17,209 bases of DNA from positions 1 to 17,209 of the forward strand of contig JANWID010000198.1 of the NCBI GenBank assembly GCA_025450095.1, written 5' to 3'. Positions 14,702 through 17,209 of this stretch are shown here, one piece after another. Below the pieces are notes generated by a model. That model saw only the letters and a program-made list of their open reading frames with translations, was not told the DNA's origin and did not search any database. Every line of letters begins with the position of its first letter. Within the stretch, counting starts at the first letter, position 1. Position numbers and translations under genes: made by a program. The DNA comes from Bacteroidia bacterium (GTDB lineage: Bacteria > Bacteroidota > Bacteroidia > AKYH767-A > OLB10).

Positions 14702-14745
14702 ATATAAATTAATTCCCTTAATTTAGGCAGTCGTATATTAATAAT

Positions 14746-15600
14746 ATGACCGCGAAAACTAAAATTATATCAACGCTTTTTTACCTGTTGATTATCATTT
14801 CATGCAAACCTGGAGACAATCAAGAAATTGAATCGGGAATCCCAATACAGTCCAGGGAAGTACAATATCAGTATTTCCAGCAAATCATCGATTCAGCCCA
14901 GGTAACCGGTTCCATCCTGATATTTGACACCAAAAAGAATATTTATTATTCAAATAATTTTGATCGTTGCCGGAAAGGTTTTTTACCGGCTTCCACATTT
15001 AAAATTCCCAATTCCATTATTGCTCTCGAAACCGGTGTTGTTGAAAGTGATTCCTCCATTTTGAAATGGGATGGCAAAAAACGTAGGTTGCCTGTATGGG
15101 AAAAAGATCTCTCTTTACGGGATGCTTTCCATGTTTCCTGCGTACCCTGCTACCAGGAAATTGCCCGCAAAATAGGACCTCAACGAATGCGGACATACCT
15201 CGACAAATTTGAATACGGAAAAATAATTTTTGACTCCACAACTATAGATATGTTCTGGCTGGAAGGTCCGTCTGAAATAAATCAATTCCAGCAAATCGAA
15301 TTCCTTCAAAAGCTTTATAAATCTACTTTACCTGTCTCCGAAAAAACCATTGCTACTATGAAACGGTTGATGGTGATTGAAGAAAATGAGAATTATAAAT
15401 TAAGCGGAAAAACCGGATGGGCCATTCGCAATGAAAATAATTACGGTTGGTTCGTCGGTTATATTGAAAAAGGGAAAGATGTTTATTACATAGCCACAAA
15501 CATCGAACCTAAAGAATCGTTCAATATGGATCTGTTTCCGAAAATCAGGAATGAAGTTTCGATGGCTGCATTCAATAATTTAATGCAATCCGGGAAATAA
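14746..15600 (+). CDS. Class D beta-lactamase (OXA-type), lipoprotein
   Basis: Serine beta-lactamase that hydrolyses penicillin-type (and perhaps other) beta-lactams in the periplasm. The 284-residue length fits the class. Catalytic motifs are visible in order: S-T-F-K with Ser83 and Lys86 (PASTFKIPNS), S-x-V as SCV at 131-133, K-T-G at 222-224 (LSGKTGWA), and W-x-x-G at 235-238 (WFVGYIE). The normal Y-G-N motif is Y-G-K at 157-159. The N-terminus ends in a lipobox-like IIISC with Cys20, so the enzyme is probably a membrane-anchored lipoprotein. It has its own unit between a terminator and a convergent hydrolase gene. No mobile element flanks it, so an intrinsic chromosomal gene is likely. 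Substrate range is not predictable here; a BlaR-like sensor was considered but there is no transmembrane signalling part. Confidence 0.88.
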   Translation: MTAKTKIISTLFYLLIIISCKPGDNQEIESGIPIQSREVQYQYFQQIIDSAQVTGSILIFDTKKNIYYSNNFDRCRKGFLPASTFKIPNSIIALETGVVESDSSILKWDGKKRRLPVWEKDLSLRDAFHVSCVPCYQEIARKIGPQRMRTYLDKFEYGKIIFDSTTIDMFWLEGPSEINQFQQIEFLQKLYKSTLPVSEKTIATMKRLMVIEENENYKLSGKTGWAIRNENNYGWFVGYIEKGKDVYYIATNIEPKESFNMDLFPKIRNEVSMAAFNNLMQSGK

Positions 15601-15613
15601 TTTATTTCCTGGA
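15589..15613 (+). terminator. Shared hairpin at convergent gene ends
   Basis: TCCGGGAAAT (15589-15598) pairs with ATTTCCTGGA (15604-15613) as a 10-bp stem with one G-U pair and a 5-nt loop. It spans the stop codons of the beta-lactamase and the minus-strand hydrolase, which are 1 bp apart. It could act as a bidirectional terminator, but neither side has a convincing T-run. Confidence 0.4.
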
Positions 15614-16426
15614 ACGGATAAAATTCATGAGGTGATCGTTAAATGCTTCCTCTTGTTCCAGGTTCGACAAATGTCCTGCTTCATTCAATATCTGCAGACT
15701 TGCACCCGGAATACTGCTTTGTAAAACTTTGGATTGCTCTACAGGTGTAATCACATCCTCAACTCCGCAAAGTACCAGCGTTGGCAGATCAATTCCATTA
15801 AGCTTAGAACACACTTCATCGCGTTCGGCGAGGGCAATTAAGGTTGAAGTAATTGCTGACGGAGCAGTGGAATTAATTATATCACGAATTGGCTGAACAA
15901 TCTCCGGTTTGTTATCCAAAGTGCCTTTCCAAAACGCCTTTTGGAGAAAACCGTCAGCAAATCCACTTACACCATTGTTATTAATTGTTTCAATTGTTTT
16001 CATCCGTCCCTCTTTAGCCTGTGGTGAGTCGGCAATGCATTGTGTATCGCAAAGCACTATGGAATCAAATCTCTCCGGAAATCGTGTAACGGCATTCAAA
16101 AGAATATATCCGCCCATGGATAGTCCGCAGCCAATTGCCTTTTGAATATTCATGACATCCATAAATTCTATGAGGTCATCGGCAAATAACCTGATTGAGA
16201 ATTTTTGAATACCCGGTTCTGATCTCCCAAATCCCCGGAGATCATAACTGATCGCTCTACGCTCTTCCCCGACAACTCCCAGCTGGGGTGACCACATGGA
16301 TTTATCAAACGGAAATCCATGTATGAAAATTACCGGAATTTCTCCTTCACCAATATCATTATAACTTATGCTTATTTCAGAGAGTTTTGCTGTCAGGTCA
16401 GTACCTGCAATGTATTCAGTTTTCAT
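15602..16426 (-). CDS. Alpha/beta hydrolase (esterase/lactonase-like)
   Basis: A 274-residue cytoplasmic hydrolase. The fold is shown by VIFIHGFPFDKSMW (oxyanion loop, HG at 36-37), YDLRGFGRSE, the nucleophile elbow GLSMGG with Ser103, the acid VEDVITP with Asp224, and NEAGHLSNLEQ with His252. This gives a full Ser-Asp-His triad. The closest style is the BioH/3-oxoadipate enol-lactonase/aryl-esterase group, but the substrate cannot be read from the sequence. No signal peptide is evident. It is convergent with the beta-lactamase gene. The ATG at 16424-16426 is followed by a plausible N-terminus and 119 bp separate it from the porin gene. Confidence 0.88.
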   Translation of the reverse strand: MKTEYIAGTDLTAKLSEISISYNDIGEGEIPVIFIHGFPFDKSMWSPQLGVVGEERRAISYDLRGFGRSEPGIQKFSIRLFADDLIEFMDVMNIQKAIGCGLSMGGYILLNAVTRFPERFDSIVLCDTQCIADSPQAKEGRMKTIETINNNGVSGFADGFLQKAFWKGTLDNKPEIVQPIRDIINSTAPSAITSTLIALAERDEVCSKLNGIDLPTLVLCGVEDVITPVEQSKVLQSSIPGASLQILNEAGHLSNLEQEEAFNDHLMNFIRSRK

Positions 16427-16460
16427 GGGAATTAATTTAATTCAAAAATACGAAATATCT

Positions 16461-16542
16461 AATCATAATAAGGAATTAATCATAATCAAAAAATCATAAG
16501 TAATCCATCATAAGTAATCATAAAGAATCATAAAAAATCATT
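16461..16542 (-). repeat. Cluster of AATCATAA short direct repeats
   Basis: Seven near-identical units occur at 16461, 16478, 16492, 16506 (CATCATAA), 16516, 16526 and 16536 (AATCATT). Spacings are 17, 14, 14, 10, 10 and 10 bp. They fill the gap between the porin stop codon and the hydrolase start, so on the minus strand they lie just upstream of the hydrolase gene. The 10-bp spacing puts the last four on one face of the helix. They may be binding sites or a simple-sequence expansion. Confidence 0.75.
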
Positions 16543-16545
16543 CCA

Positions 16546-17209
16546 TCAAAATTTAACCTGCATCCGTAATGTGAAAACATTATCGGAACGGTCTTTTGTG
16601 TATCCCGATAAATTACTGCTGGTTTCATTGGTCACCATGTCATAATATGCAGTGATCTTGATATTGGAATCAAAGTGATACAACAATCCGAATCCCCAGG
16701 TATCGTAACGTAAATCCGTTTCATTTGTCGCTTTTGCAGCACCGGTCACTGATTTCCCTATTTCATCTCCTTTAACATCCGTATTTGGATCGTACCAATC
16801 GTATTTTATTACTGCCTGGAAAGGTGATTTTAAGATACTCTGTACAAAGTAAAAATATGCCCCGTCAAAATTCCGTGCATAAACATCTTTGGTAATCGGG
16901 AACCTGTCGTTAGGGCTTTTAGCACTAGCATTATTCCCGGGCTGATCACCGGTGATGTATTCCGCACGAAGTATTGTTGTGCCGGGTTTCCAGTCGATGG
17001 AAAACTGCGCATCAGCTCCTGTATATACCCTGTTTGTTTTGCCCCTGTCATCCATTGGAACAATACCATTGTCGCTTGCCAGTGAAGCCGGCATAAATCC
17101 TTTGGTTCCATTTACATCAGAACCCATTTCATAAACCGATACCGAATCAATACGGAAACCACCATCATAATAAGAAACACCGACTCCGTATTTTATTTTA
17201 CCGGAATTC
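16546..17209 (-). CDS. Porin (phosphate-selective porin O/P-like), C-terminal part
   Basis: The frame is open to the window edge, so only the last ~220 codons are present; the start lies beyond 17209. It reads KYGVGVSYYDGGFRISDSVS..., ADAQFSIDWKPGTTILRAEY, FDGAYFYFVQSI, FQAVIKYDWYDPNTDVKGDE, DTWGFGLLYHFDSNIKITAY and DNVFTLRMQVKF. These are alternating amphipathic strands with the aromatic C-terminal Phe needed for outer-membrane insertion. The YDWYDPN strand and the KITAYYD strand are typical of the porin O/P family in Bacteroidota, which moves phosphate or other anions. Transcription runs left toward the hydrolase gene. Confidence 0.82.
   Translation of the reverse strand, partial: NSGKIKYGVGVSYYDGGFRIDSVSVYEMGSDVNGTKGFMPASLASDNGIVPMDDRGKTNRVYTGADAQFSIDWKPGTTILRAEYITGDQPGNNASAKSPNDRFPITKDVYARNFDGAYFYFVQSILKSPFQAVIKYDWYDPNTDVKGDEIGKSVTGAAKATNETDLRYDTWGFGLLYHFDSNIKITAYYDMVTNETSSNLSGYTKDRSDNVFTLRMQVKF

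Noticed and set aside
15909..16145. Plus-strand open frame within the alpha/beta hydrolase gene
   Set aside because: The minus-strand frame has the complete catalytic triad; the shadow frame has no domain or ribosome site.
16461..16542. CRISPR array
   Set aside because: Repeat units are 8 bp with 2-9 bp between them, far too short for repeats and spacers, and no cas genes are present.
1..17209. tRNA or rRNA genes
   Set aside because: I found no cloverleaf-like segment with the GTTCRA/T-loop pattern and no rRNA-like stretch on either strand by eye; a covariance search would be needed to exclude small RNAs.

Overview
The window is A+T-rich DNA from a member of the Bacteroidota. The phylum call rests on two proteins with type IX secretion (T9SS) C-terminal tails plus an orphan third tail, a SprB-type repeat protein, a Bacteroidota-style porin and outer-membrane beta-barrel, and small general-stress proteins in the arrangement usual for this phylum. 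I cannot name a genus. The last gene is cut by the window edge and the first probably is.

Layout. (1) 1-4071: a small AraC-type regulator, a gap holding a candidate regulatory element, then a translationally overlapping pair encoding a GH130-type mannoside phosphorylase and a GT4 glycosyltransferase with a C-terminal alpha/alpha-barrel domain. (2) 4072-11414: an exported-protein block. A SprB-repeat gene is split by a complete IS3-family element (4519-5776, 4-bp target duplication). It is followed by a 976-residue T9SS-sorted glycoside-hydrolase-like protein and a 536-residue T9SS-sorted protein of propeller-like repeats. (3) 11415-11964: a scar region with an orphan T9SS tail, a 126-bp second copy of the 3' end of the GT4 gene, and a second copy of the regulatory element seen after the AraC gene. 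(4) 11965-14701: a same-strand run of an outer-membrane beta-barrel, a coiled-coil lipoprotein, a cupin-like protein, a CsbD-like protein, an lmo0937-type membrane peptide, a YtxH protein and a zinc-ribbon-like protein, closed by a clear intrinsic terminator. (5) 14746-17209: a class D beta-lactamase, convergent with an alpha/beta hydrolase, then the C-terminal part of a porin on the minus strand behind a cluster of AATCATAA repeats.

How it fits together. The GH130/GT4 pair looks like a turnover and synthesis couple for a mannose-type glycan, with the AraC protein as a candidate regulator. The stress-type run after 11965 is preceded by the same 66-bp element that starts at the AraC stop codon, so the two may share a regulon. 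The most interesting structure is the 7.8-kb exported-protein block lying between two copies of the GT4 gene tail. The second copy ends in its own stop codon inside the regulatory element. This suggests that the glycosyltransferase gene once ran directly into the stress/beta-barrel run and that the block was added, or the locus rearranged, later.
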